From: Bacteroidota bacterium
GTDB lineage: Bacteria > Bacteroidota > Bacteroidia > AKYH767-A > OLB10
NCBI GenBank assembly: GCA_016714005.1
Contig: JADJOA010000002.1
Coordinates: 658,679 to 722,678, forward strand
Direction of reading: 5' to 3'
Length of the DNA stretch: 64,000 bases
The notes below the pieces were generated by a model. That model had not been told where the DNA came from, did not search any database, and saw only the letters and a program-made list of their open reading frames with translations. Below are positions 37,723-47,193 of the stretch, piece after piece (the stretch's first letter is position 1; the number at the start of each line of letters is the position of its first letter). Both the position numbers and the translations under genes were made by a program.

Positions 37723-38598
37723 ATGGACAGAAAAGATTTTTTAAAAAAAGGATTGCTCGGAACAGGAATGTTTGTGAGCAGTGCAGCGCTTGGCAATGTT
37801 ATTAAAAACAATATTGATGAATTACACCAACTTGAATCCTTAGGTTTTAATCACATACCCAATACAAAATCAAATATTATGGCAAATACAATTTTACATA
37901 AGGCTAATACAAGAGGTAATGCCAACCACGGCTGGCTTGACTCTAAACACACTTTCAGTTTTGCAAATTATTATAATCCTGAGCGTATGCACTTTGGCGT
38001 ATTGCGTGTGCTAAATGACGATACTGTTAGCGCAGGCATGGGTTTTGGCACACACCCGCATGATAATATGGAAATTATTTCTATTCCGCTTGAAGGTGAT
38101 TTAGAACACAAAGACAGTATGGGAAACACAGCCGTTATTAAACATGGGGATATACAAGTTATGAGTGCCGGAAGCGGAATTACCCACAGCGAATACAACA
38201 GAAATAAAGACAAAGAGGTTAAATTTTTGCAAATTTGGTTATTCCCAAATAAAAAAAATGTAACCCCTCGTTATGATCAGATTACCTTAAATGCAGCCGA
38301 TAGAAAAAATAAACTGCAACAAATACTTTCGCCCAATACAAGTGATGATGGGGTGTGGATACACCAGGATGCATGGTTTAATATGGGCAGGTTTGACGAA
38401 AATGTAAAAACTAATTACACCTTTAATAAAAAGGGAAATGGCGTATATGCATTTGTCTTGAAAGGAAATTTTAAAGTAAACGATACCGAGTTAAATGAAC
38501 GCGATGGAATGGGAATTTGGAATACAGATGCCGTTGAAATGACATCACTCAGTAATGATGCTGAAATACTTTTAATGGAAGTGCCAATGATGGTTTAA
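37723..38598 (+). CDS. Second pirin-family protein with an unusual N-terminal extension
   Basis: 291 residues. The N-terminal ~50 residues (MDRKDFLKKGLLGTGMFVSS) resemble an export or anchor segment, followed by the normal YhhW-type start (MANTILHKANTRGNANHGWL). Metal ligands: HPHDNMEIISIP and EHKDSMGN. Other marks are GDIQVMSAGSGITHSEYN and FLQIWLFP. If the extension is read, this would be an exported pirin, unusual for a cytosolic family. It lies 58 bp after the first pirin gene and is probably co-transcribed. Confidence 0.88.
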   Translation: MDRKDFLKKGLLGTGMFVSSAALGNVIKNNIDELHQLESLGFNHIPNTKSNIMANTILHKANTRGNANHGWLDSKHTFSFANYYNPERMHFGVLRVLNDDTVSAGMGFGTHPHDNMEIISIPLEGDLEHKDSMGNTAVIKHGDIQVMSAGSGITHSEYNRNKDKEVKFLQIWLFPNKKNVTPRYDQITLNAADRKNKLQQILSPNTSDDGVWIHQDAWFNMGRFDENVKTNYTFNKKGNGVYAFVLKGNFKVNDTELNERDGMGIWNTDAVEMTSLSNDAEILLMEVPMMV

Positions 38599-38651
38599 TA
38601 ATTTGAATGTTCAATAGGAAAAAACAATTAAAACAATTCAACAAAAATATT

Positions 38652-39187
38652 ATGTCAAAAATTAAATGGTCGTTAGACCCTACGCACAGCGAAGTGCAGT
38701 TTAAAATAAAGCACTTAATGATTACCAATGTTACTGGCAGCTTTGCCAAATACGAAGTTACAGCCGAAACAGATAACGAAGACTTTATGAGTGCAGATAT
38801 TTCTTTTATTGCTGATGTAAATTCCGTTACCACCAACAATGAGCAAAGAGATGGTCATTTAAAAGGCGCTGATTTTTTGATACAGAAAAATTTCCGCAGA
38901 TAAAATTTAAAGTCTCCAAATACGAAGATATTGACCACGATGGGAGCTACGAACTGTATGGCGACCTTACTATAAAAGACATTACTAAAAGCATAAAATT
39001 AGATGTAGAATTTGGCGGGTTGATGAAAGACCCATGGGGGAATGTTAAAGCAGGTTTTACCATAAACGGAAAAATAAACCGTAAAGATTGGGGACTAAAC
39101 TGGAACGCACCATTGGAAACAGGAGGAGTACTGGTAAGCGAAGAGGTAAGAATAAGTTGTGAAATACAATTAGTAAAACAAGGATAA
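38652..39187 (+). CDS. YceI-like lipocalin-fold protein, frameshifted
   Basis: About 178 residues from the ATG at 38652 (MSKIKWSLDPTHSEVQFKI). YceI marks: DPTHSEVQFKIKHLMITNVTG at the start and GDLTIKDITKSIKLDVEF and NRKDWGLNWNAPLE near the end. One T is missing from a T6 run at ~38874-38879; the correct continuation is DFFDTEKFPQIKFKV. YceI proteins bind polyisoprenoids such as ubiquinone precursors. No signal peptide is seen, so cytosolic. Its own terminator follows. Confidence 0.85.
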
Positions 39188-39206
39188 ATAATTAAAACGA
39201 TCAAAA

Positions 39207-39248
39207 CAAAATGCTAAAGGTTATAAACTCTTTAGCGTTTTGTTTTTT
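39207..39248. terminator. Terminator between yceI-like and ABC-2 permease genes
   Basis: CAAAATGCTAAAG at 39207-39219 pairs with CTTTAGCGTTTTG at 39230-39242 (one G-T pair), followed by a T-run (39243-39248). Convergent genes flank it. Confidence 0.8.
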
Positions 39249-39258
39249 ATTTCTCTTA

Positions 39259-40054
39259 CTACTCCCACTTAAAAGTTTTCGTTGCTACGGTATAAACAAT
39301 CACCGTCCACAATGCTATAATTCCTAATTGCGGAAGTATCTGGTATATTTTTAATCCTTCAAATGCAACTTTACGCATGGCATCGTTCAAATAGGTAAGC
39401 GGAAGAATTTTGCAAATGGGTTGAAGCCATGCCGGAAATGCCTCCACACTAAAAAATGTACCCGATAATAAAAACTGTGGCAGTGTAATAATATTTGCCA
39501 ATGGCGGTATGGTACTTTCGCTTTTTGCAAGCCCTGAAATAATAAATCCAAATCCCATGAACAGCACTAAACCAATAGCGGAAAGCAACAGCATGGTTAA
39601 AAAAGTTTCTAATCCGTTTATAAGTGTAAAGCCAAATGCAAAATGACCAATACCAATAATGAACATTGCTCCTAAAATTGCAAACGACATTCGGCTTATT
39701 GCTTCACCCAATACAATGTAAATACGTTTAACAGGTGTTGCAAAAAATCGTTTTATGACTAGCGTTTGCCGTAAACTGAAAAAAACAAATGCAGTTCCAA
39801 ACACACCTGACGATAACAGAGAAAAACCTAACTGCCAGGCAAAATAAAATCAATGCTTTTGTACGCTCTTCCGGGAATCTCTTGTGCACGTATACATCTA
39901 CTCTTGCACCACCACCACCCAGAAACCCAAACACCAAAATAAAAATTAAAGGAAACGCCAGCGTAAATACCACAGCCGATGGGCTTCGCATAATGGAACG
40001 AAAACTTGCTTTGGCAATAGCCAGCATTGCTTTTGTTTGAGAATATTTTTTCAT
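39259..40054 (-). CDS. ABC-2-type transporter permease, frameshifted
   Basis: About 265 residues from the ATG at 40054 (MKKYSQTKAMLAIAKASFRS). TM helices: AVVFTLAFPLIFILVFGFLG, then after a short soluble stretch FGTAFVFFSLRQTLVIKRFF, SFAILGAMFIIGIGHFAFGF, LLLSAIGLVLFMGFGFIISG, IITLPQFLLSGTFFSVEAF and IIALWTVIVYTVATKTFKW. Two breaks near 39835-39880 (missing bases; restored EIPGRAYKSIDFILPG then QLGFSLLSSG). Relatives with this RFFATPVKRIYIVLGE sequence usually have ~100 more residues between the first TM and EIPGRAY, so an internal deletion is possible. Paired with the ATPase just upstream (13 bp). Confidence 0.78.
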
Positions 40055-40067
40055 TTTAAATTCTTGT

Positions 40068-40825
40068 CTAATTATTATCGCGCCATTCAATTCCTGTAAG
40101 ATTCAAAAACACATCCTCAAGGTTTGCCTTTTTTACTTCTTTCTTCCTTTCAAAACCCGATGCTACTAATTTATCTATAAGACTGTCGGGTGTATCTATG
40201 GCAACAATTTTTCCTGATTCAATAATGGCAACTCTGTCGCAAAGTTGTTCGGCCTCATCCATGTAATGTGTAGTAATAACAACTGTAGTTCCTTTGCTGC
40301 GAATTTCCTTTATCAGCTCCCAAAGATTTCTGCGAGCTTGTGGATCTAAGCCTGTAGTTGGCTCATCTAAAAAAATAATTTTGGGATCATTAATTAATGT
40401 AGTTGCAATACTAAAGCGTTGTTTTTGTCCGCCACTTAGTTCTTTAAATTTTGCTTTTGCCTTATCAGCAAGCCCAACACTTTTTAAAACTTCCAGCGGG
40501 TTAACTTCTTTGTTGTAAAGCCCTGCAAACAAATCAATCAATTCGGTAAGTGTAAGGCTTGGGTAATAACCGGCAGCCTGCAACTGCACGCCAATTATTT
40601 TTTTATGTCGTTGGCATGCGTTTCAATGTTCATGCTGTCAACCAGCACCTCACCCGAAGTTTTTTCGCGCAGGGTTTCAATAATTTCAAGTGTAGTGGTT
40701 TTGCCTGCGCCATTTGGTCCGAGCAAACCAAAAATTTCCTTTTCGTTTACATCAAAGGTGATGCCCTTAACGGCTTCAACTGATTCGTACTTTTTAAAAA
40801 GATTTTTAACTGATATAACTGACAT
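40068..40825 (-). CDS. ABC transporter ATP-binding protein (drug/multidrug-type), frameshifted
   Basis: About 252 residues. Walker A GPNGAGKTTT, Q-loop area QAAGYYPSLT, signature LSGGQKQRF, Walker B IIFLDEPTTGLD, H-loop THYMDEAEQL. The C-terminal tail (ANLEDVFLNLTG) is typical of ABC-2 exporters such as the CcmA/DrrA type. Frame breaks at ~40605 where one A is missing from the A7 run (NDIKK should read NDIKKIIGVQLQAAG). Works with the permease encoded next; substrate unknown, probably a drug or lipid exporter. Confidence 0.87.
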
Positions 40826-41180
40826 GTGGCAAACGTATGAATTAGTTACGGTGAAATTTTTGCCGGAGAGAATTTAATTGGCTAAGTTTTTAAACACAGA
40901 TTACAGGATTAAAAAAACAATTAAAGCTTCGCTTAATGATTGCCACAGGTTTAAAAAACACTTATCACTTACCTTAATGATTACTACAGATTTTATAGTC
41001 CTCCCATTCGGGGTAATGTTATTTAGTTGAGCAAATAGGACAGGTTGCATATTGAATTAGAAAGAGAGAGGGTGATGGCGCGGCTTTGTTGTTTTTGTAT
41101 GGTGTCATTTCGAACGTAGTGAGGAATCTTAACTAAATGACATTACCGTGGAAGTCCCGAAATTTCGGGATAGGAAGGGT
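40826..41180. other. Gene-free stretch with degenerate repeat pieces
   Basis: About 350 bp between the ATPase and the DUF6268 gene. It contains TGTCATTTCGAACGTAGTG, a repeat-like sequence I recall from Bacteroidota intergenic regions, and a 16-bp palindrome (41155-41170). No coding potential is visible. Confidence 0.5.
41155..41170. repeat. Perfect 16-bp palindrome TCCCGAAATTTCGGGA
   Basis: Related in form to the TCCCGAT/ATCGGGA hairpin inside the T9SS gene at 44352. Both could belong to one family of dispersed palindromic repeats. Confidence 0.5.
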
Positions 41181-42046
41181 TTACTCTTTATCCATCCTAA
41201 TCCTATACGCCACTCCGGCTTTCAAAAAATAACCGTTGGCTTTTTCATCATTCAAATATTCTGTTTTGCTATCAGTTCTTTTTCCGGTTCTAATTCTTCG
41301 CAAAACCGAATGACCATATTCAACAGTTAAAACAATTTTTTTTGTTGCATATACATCTGCAAAAAGTTTTATGTAGTTATCATCAACTCTATAAAAAAAC
41401 TCGTCTTCAATTCTGTATGAAGCTATGCTCCCTTTAAATGCTATGCCGGTGTGAAGTCGTGAATGAAGTTTATACTCTGCATTCATATTACTTGGCAATA
41501 CACCAAATACATTTAGTTTTTTATTTACGCGCCAGTCTAACCCTAAAAGTGGTGTAACATACAATCCGTAAAACTCAGTATTTAGATATACGCCAAATTT
41601 AAATTTTATTGATTCTTTTTTCCAAAAGGTGTTAAGCAGTACGCCACCATATTGATAAATATTTTTCGTTTCATCCTTGTCGTCATTCTTATTCATTCTT
41701 CCAACAAATCCGGCTGAAGTTTTCCAGTGGGTGTTCTTCCACTGATGTATAAAAAATATAGGAATTCCAATGCTCGTATATCTCGTACTTCCTCTGTTTG
41801 TTTTTAGCTGATACCTGTGGCTATCAACAAAAGGGTTGAGACTGATGAGATTGTTAGAATCAAGTTTTAGAGGTAGTGTAGAATTGATGGAAAAAGAATT
41901 GCTGTAAAAAGAATTATCATCACTGCTAAAAAAATTGGTTGGGCGCGATTTGTACAACGAGAAATTTACAACATCAATAAATGGTTGTGCTTTTGACTTT
42001 ACATTGAACCATAAAAGAAAAAAAGTACAAAAAATTTCTTTGACAT
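41181..42046 (-). CDS. DUF6268-like outer-membrane beta-barrel protein, frameshifted at the start
   Basis: About 288 residues. The open frame starts at an odd TTG (42062); the likely start is the ATG at 42046 (MSKKFFVLFF, then LLWFNVKSKAQ), readable with one extra T in a T7 run at ~42020. After signal-peptide cleavage the protein is strand-rich with many aromatic-x-aromatic stretches (GIPIFFIHQWKNTHW, EYKLHSRLHTGIAF, ANGYFLKAGVAYRIRM at the C-terminus), the layout of outer-membrane barrels. Function unknown. Confidence 0.75.
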
Positions 42047-42216
42047 AAGTTATATGCGTCAAATCTAAAAAAATAAATGAAGGTGGTGTTTGAGATTAAA
42101 TGCAATTGAAAATTTTAATTGTAGTTTAAGATTCTCTGCCATTGGCAGAAAATGACAGGTTGGGTATTTATTATTTTAGAGAGGGAGGGTTTGGTTTACC
42201 GCTAATTAGCCTGTCA

Positions 42217-42239
42217 TTCCCCCTCATAAAGAGGGGGAA
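42217..42239. repeat. Intergenic palindrome TTCCCCCTC-GAGGGGGAA
   Basis: Perfect 9-bp arms with loop ATAAA, embedded in a TGTCATTCC...GGAATCT sequence resembling a short dispersed repeat. Lies upstream of the T9SS gene at 42308. Confidence 0.5.
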
Positions 42240-42278
42240 TCTTATTAAAAAAAAATAATGCTCTTTACGCTCAAAGAA

Positions 42279-42286
42279 TATATTTG
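42279..42286 (+). promoter_or_regulatory. Candidate -7 box (TATATTTG)
   Basis: Exact TAnnTTTG match, 21 bp upstream of the ATG at 42308. No clear -33 box. Confidence 0.35.
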
Positions 42287-42307
42287 CAGAAACAAATAAT
42301 TACTCTA

Positions 42308-44560
42308 ATGAAAAAATTATTTACGCTACTGACATTCTTTGCCATTTCAACTTTCACTAACGCGCAAATTACCTTTCCCTATTTTGAAGATTTTGAAAGC
42401 GGAACATCTCTATGGACTGATACTACCATAAGCGGAAGTGCATGGAACATTATTACTCCAGCAGGTGCAACAGCACATTCGGGGTCTAAAGCAATGGCTG
42501 TAGGATATGATGGTTCAAACTATCAGAATAATACTGAAACAATGATTGAGTCTCCTTTGTTGGATTTTTCCACACTAACAAACCCGTACATTAGTTTATG
42601 GAGAAATTTTAGGGTGGAGAATAGTTGGGATGGGGTAAGGATGGAATACAGTATTGATGGCGGTGTAACTTATAATCTTGTCGGAAATGTAGGAGGCGGA
42701 TTTAATTGGTATAATGACTCTTCATTGAATTCATCAGGACTTGCCGGTTGGACAGGAGTAGACACCATCTGGCGCAATGCAATTATAGATGTGCCATCAT
42801 TAGCAGGACAAGCCAATGCTAAACTCCGTTTTATTTTCACAGCTGATGTGTCAGTAAATAATTATGGCTTTATGATTGATGATATTTTTATTGGCGAAGG
42901 AACAGGCAACTGGATGTATGCAACACATAATTACAGTCAACCATGCGGCTCACAAAATGTTGATTTTAATTTATGGGGATTCGGTTCAATTTTTACCGGA
43001 ACAATTAATGTTAATATCAACTTTGGAGATGGAAATGATACTACATTTCAAACCACCGTTACAAGTGGCTCTTATAATACAACCGCATCGCATTATTATT
43101 TAAGCACCGGACTTTTTTCAACGCAAATAATTTTAAGCGATGGTAGCGGAAATGCCGATACATTGGTTCAATATAACTCTGTAAATATTTCTGACAACTG
43201 CGGAAACATTTCGGGCATGGTGTATAACGACAATAACAACGATTGTGTTTTTAATACCGGTGATACACCAATCAATAATTTTCCGGTAATGCTCATTTTA
43301 CCAAGTGGGCAAAGCTTTACAGCTTTTACAGATAATGCAGGCAACTACTTTTTTCAAGGTGATATTTCAACAAGCTATACCGTACAAACCGGATATTACC
43401 CTATGCTTGGTTTTAATTCTATATGTCCGCTATCAGGACAATATTCGGTTACAAGTTACCCGTCAACCGGAAATGATTTTGCAGTTTATTGCGCTCCTGA
43501 TTTTGATTTAAGTGCCCAGATTTGGGGAGGTGTATTTGTACCGGGACAAAATGTAACTGTTAGTGGTTCTTTACACAACAACAGTTGCCAGATACTAAGC
43601 GGAAGTGTAGAAATTATTTTAGACAACAGGCTTTCTTATGTAAGCGCAACTCCTGTCCCTACATCTGTTAATGGTGATACGCTCACATGGAATTACACCT
43701 CTCTGTTAGGTGGAGGAAGTTTGAACTACCACATTCAGGCAGTAACAGATACAACTGTTATGATAGGCGATACTATTTGTAACACTATAAACGCTAATCC
43801 TGTTATTGGCGATGTTGATGTAACAAATAATTCAAACACCCAGTGCCGTGCCGCTGCTACTTCGTTTGACCCTAACGAAAAAACCGTTTCGCCCGAAGGT
43901 GATATTTTACCAACTACCAATTTGCTTTATACTATCTTCTTTCAAAACACCGGTACAGCTACTGCATATAACATTCACATTTTTGATACGCTTAGTTCGG
44001 GTCTGGATTTAAGTACGTTCCGTGTTATAGATAACTCACACCCTGTGCATACAAACATTTACCCGGGCAACCGTTTGCATTTTGCATTCAATAATATTTT
44101 ATTGCCCGACAGCAATGCCAACGAGCCCCTTAGCCATGGTTATGTTACTTATGCGGTTAAGCCAATGGCTAACCTACCGCAAGGTTCGGTAATAGAAAAT
44201 ACGGTATACATATTTTTTGATTTTAACCCTGCTATTGTTACCAACACTACTTTTAATCAAATTGATTTAGGGTTGGGTGTGGATGAGTTAAGTAGTGGTG
44301 ATGGATTAGTTATGTTTCCGAATCCTGTCAGTGAGAACCTCTCCCTAACCCTCCCGATAAATCGGGACAAGTTCTCCTCAGGAGAGGAGATTACATCCTG
44401 CGTAATCAGGATTTTTGATGTGTTGGGGAAGGAAGTTTATACTGCAAAAATGGGCGGCAGCCATTTTGCAATTCCTGTATCGACTCTTCAAAAAGGAATT
44501 TATTTTATAGAAGTTGCCGGATACAAAAATGTTTGGAGGCAAAAGTTTGTGAAGCAGTAA
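42308..44560 (+). CDS. T9SS type A secreted protein with MAM-like, SdrD B-like and DUF11-like domains
   Basis: About 750 residues from the ATG at 42308 (MKKLFTLLTFFAISTFTNAQ, signal peptide). Order: a MAM/jelly-roll-like domain (EDFESGTSLW, YISLWRNFRVENSWDGVRME); a PKD-like piece (INFGDGNDTTFQT); an SdrD B-like domain (ISGMVYNDNNNDCVFNTGD); a DUF11-like region with SFDPNEKTVSPEGD and TIFFQNTGTATAYNIHIFD; and a type A sorting domain starting VMFPNPVSENLSL. The sorting domain holds an unusual insert made of DNA palindromes (44352-44385). It is a surface or secreted protein with no recognised catalytic site. Confidence 0.88.
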   Translation: MKKLFTLLTFFAISTFTNAQITFPYFEDFESGTSLWTDTTISGSAWNIITPAGATAHSGSKAMAVGYDGSNYQNNTETMIESPLLDFSTLTNPYISLWRNFRVENSWDGVRMEYSIDGGVTYNLVGNVGGGFNWYNDSSLNSSGLAGWTGVDTIWRNAIIDVPSLAGQANAKLRFIFTADVSVNNYGFMIDDIFIGEGTGNWMYATHNYSQPCGSQNVDFNLWGFGSIFTGTINVNINFGDGNDTTFQTTVTSGSYNTTASHYYLSTGLFSTQIILSDGSGNADTLVQYNSVNISDNCGNISGMVYNDNNNDCVFNTGDTPINNFPVMLILPSGQSFTAFTDNAGNYFFQGDISTSYTVQTGYYPMLGFNSICPLSGQYSVTSYPSTGNDFAVYCAPDFDLSAQIWGGVFVPGQNVTVSGSLHNNSCQILSGSVEIILDNRLSYVSATPVPTSVNGDTLTWNYTSLLGGGSLNYHIQAVTDTTVMIGDTICNTINANPVIGDVDVTNNSNTQCRAAATSFDPNEKTVSPEGDILPTTNLLYTIFFQNTGTATAYNIHIFDTLSSGLDLSTFRVIDNSHPVHTNIYPGNRLHFAFNNILLPDSNANEPLSHGYVTYAVKPMANLPQGSVIENTVYIFFDFNPAIVTNTTFNQIDLGLGVDELSSGDGLVMFPNPVSENLSLTLPINRDKFSSGEEITSCVIRIFDVLGKEVYTAKMGGSHFAIPVSTLQKGIYFIEVAGYKNVWRQKFVKQ
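44352..44385 (+). repeat. Palindromic repeat element inside a T9SS sorting domain
   Basis: TCCCGAT-AA-ATCGGGA (44352-44367) and TCTCCT-C-AGGAGA (44373-44385) lie in a coding segment that translates to PINRDKFSSGEE, between SLTL and VIRIFDVLG. It keeps the frame. The same TCCCGA..TCGGGA form is intergenic at 41155, so a short dispersed repeat may have entered the gene. Confidence 0.6.
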
Positions 44561-44570
44561 AAAATAAGTT

Positions 44571-44605
44571 CATACAAATTTGGAGTCTGACTCCAAATTT
44601 GTATG
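44571..44605. terminator. Perfect 16-bp inverted repeat between convergent genes
   Basis: CATACAAATTTGGAGT and its exact reverse complement flank a 3-base loop (CTG). A-rich on the left, T-rich on the right; probably a bidirectional terminator for the T9SS gene and rnr. Confidence 0.7.
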
Positions 44606-44633
44606 AATACGTTTTTGCTAAAAATTCAAACTT

Positions 44634-47020
44634 CTACCACTTCCACTTTTTCTTTTTTGGCTTATTCTTTTCCTGCATTTTGTTTTTCTGGCTGCCGTGC
44701 CTTGTTTTATCGCTGCGTTTAAACGGGTCAACAATCCTGTTCTCATCATACAGCATAAAATCAATTTGCTTTTTTACAAGGTCGGTGCTTTTAACAGCAA
44801 CGGTAACCTTATCGCCTAACTGAAACTTTTTCTTTTTACGCTGCCCAACAATGCAATAATTTTTTTCGTCAAGCATATAAAAATCATCCTGCAAATCGCG
44901 CATACGAATTAAGCCTTCGCACTTGCTGTCTTCTAACTCAATATACATTCCCCATTCTGTTACACCTGAAATTACGCCTTCAAATATTTCATTCTTGCGT
45001 GCTTGTATAAACTGTACTTGCTTGTACTTAACGGAAGCGCGCTCAGCATCGGCAGCTTGTATTTCCATATCGGTGCTGTGCTTGCATTTTTTTTCATACA
45101 CTTCTTTATGCGCATTTTTTCCTCTGTTTAAATAATGTTCAAGCAATCGGTGCACCATCACATCAGGATATCTGCGTATGGGCGAAGTAAAATGAGTGTA
45201 GTAATCAAAAGCCAATCCGTAATGCCCAATATTGTTGGTGCTGTAAATTGCTTTTGCCATGCTGCGGATGGCAAGCTGCTCAATCATGTTCTGTTCGCTT
45301 TTTCCCCTAACATCCTCCAACAATTTATTTAACGAGTGTGCAATTTCTTTAGGCGATGATGTTTTTACTCTATAGCCAAACTTACCTGCAAATGCTGCAA
45401 AGTTGGTGAGTTTATCTTCAACCGGCACATCGTGTATGCGATAAACAAACGTAAGTTCAGAGTTTTGAGTTTGGTGTTCAGAGCTAGTAGGCTTCTTTCC
45501 CTTTTCTTGAGAAGTGTACTGATTTTTAGTTTGCTTTTGAGGTTTTGCTTTTCCACTTGATATTTCCTCATCTGCACTTTTCAATTTTGACTTTTGACTT
45601 TCTTCTCTTCCATACTTTCCTATCCTCTCCGCCACTTTTCTATTCGCAAGCAACATAAATTCTTCAATCAGTTTATTAGAATCTTTTGCTTCTTTTACAT
45701 AAACACCTACAGGGTTTCCGTCCTTATCTAATTTGAATTTTACTTCCGATTTTTCAAAACTCACTGCGCCTTGTGTCATACGGTGTTTGCGCAAAATTTT
45801 TGCAAGGCGGTCGAACAATAAAATTTCGTCCTGCAAATCTCCTTTACCTGTTTCAATTATTTCCGAGCTTCTTCGTAAGTAAATCTCCTTTTGCGAATGA
45901 ATAACCGTTCTTCCAAACCATTCGCTCAACACTTCTGCTTTGTCGTTTATTTCAAAAACGGCACTGTAGCAAAGTTTGTCTTCGTGCGGGCGAAGCGAAC
46001 ACACGTGGTTAGATAATTTTTCGGGCAGCATAGGTATTACACGGTCAACCAAATAAACGGAAGTAGCGCGGTTAAATGCTTCCTTTTCCATTTCGCTGTC
46101 TTCCTTTAAGTAATGCGATACATCAGCAATATGCACGCCTATTTCATAATTATCATTGGAAAGTTTTTTAATTGAAAGTGCATCATCAAAATCTTTTGCG
46201 TCAACAGGGTCTATTGTAAATGTTGTGGTTTTGCGGAAGTCTTTGCGCTTTTTTATTTCAGCCGCAGAAATTTCATAAGGAATATTATCTGCTTCTTTTT
46301 CTACTGCTTCGGGAAAACGTGTTGGAAATCCGTATTCAACCAATATAGCATTCATCTCTACATTGTTATCGCCAGGTTTGCCAAGCACTTCAATAATTTC
46401 TCCTGTAGGGTTTTTATTGTCGCGTGTCCAATTTGTAATTCTTGCAATGGCTTTTACACCCTCCGTAGCGCCATTCAAAAATTTTGCAGGAATAAAAATG
46501 TCAACATGCATTTTGTTATCGTCAGGTAAAAGAAAAGCATAACGGTCTGTAATTTGAACGATGCCTACAAAGTCTGTTTTATTTCTCCTTACAATTTCTA
46601 CCACTTCGCCCTCCGTTTGTTTGCCGGGCGCGTTGCATATAAACTTACACGAACGCTGTCTCCATTAATTGCATTCATAGTATCGGATGCTGCTATGTAA
46701 ATATCATCAGCCTGCCCATCCACACTCACATAAGCATTACCGCTCTTTACAAATTCTATTTCTCCTTCTACAATATTGGTTACAGGCAGGGCTTTAAATT
46801 TATACTTATCGGTGCTAATTATTTTTTCTTCTTTAATGAGTTCATCGCATAATTGCTCAATGGTTTTGTGCAATATTCTGCCGTCATCCGATTTTAAAAT
46901 TGTTACAGCGATTGAATCTGGCAATAAGAATTCAACACGTTTGCTCAGTTGTTTTAAATTAAATATTTTGTAAGGATGTTCGTTAAGCGCTTTGGGTATG
47001 AGGTTTTTTATTTGCTCCAC
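44634..47020 (-). CDS. rnr: Ribonuclease R, frameshifted, with an unusual internal insertion
   Basis: About 795 residues. N-terminal cold-shock-type domains (EGEIEFVKSGNAYVSVDG; GIVQITDRYAFLLPDD), RNB catalytic domain (DPVDAKDFDDALSI with the metal-binding Asp cluster; RATSVYLVDRVIPMLPEKL; HFTSPIRRYPDVMVHRLL), and an S1 domain (FEGVISGVTEWGMYIELED). Highly basic C-terminus (KNKPKKKKWKW). It degrades structured RNA 3'-to-5'. Break at ~46618: one G missing, so PANKRRAKW should read PANKREGEVVEIV. The GTG at 47020 is preceded in frame by an ATG at 47053 and a TAG (47021-47023). An Arg/Glu/Ser/Lys/Gln-rich insert sits before FVYRIHDVPVED. Confidence 0.9.
45456..45603 (-). repeat. Heptanucleotide tandem repeats inside rnr
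   Basis: Two blocks with 7-bp period bound the insert: TTCAGAG-TTTTGAG-TTTGGTG-TTCAGAG (45456-45483) and ACTTTTC-AATTTTG-ACTTTTG-ACTTTCT (45576-45603). They encode part of the low-complexity insert in the RNB domain and keep the frame. Confidence 0.65.
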
Positions 47021-47193
47021 CTACTGAGCAGAAAAGTTGTTTGTGTTTGTCATTTTAAAATTTAAATTTTAAGAAAAGAATGCTTTGATAAGCATTTTTA
47101 TTTTTTGATAAAGTAAAGTAAGTGCGATAAATTAAAAGTTAAGGTTAATTGAAAAGTATGAACAGGCAAGGCTATACAAACTCGGATAATTTT

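Noticed and set aside
44571..44605. Attachment-site core or insertion-sequence end
   Set aside because: A perfect 16-bp inverted repeat with a 3-base loop between convergent genes fits a terminator; no integrase or transposase is near.
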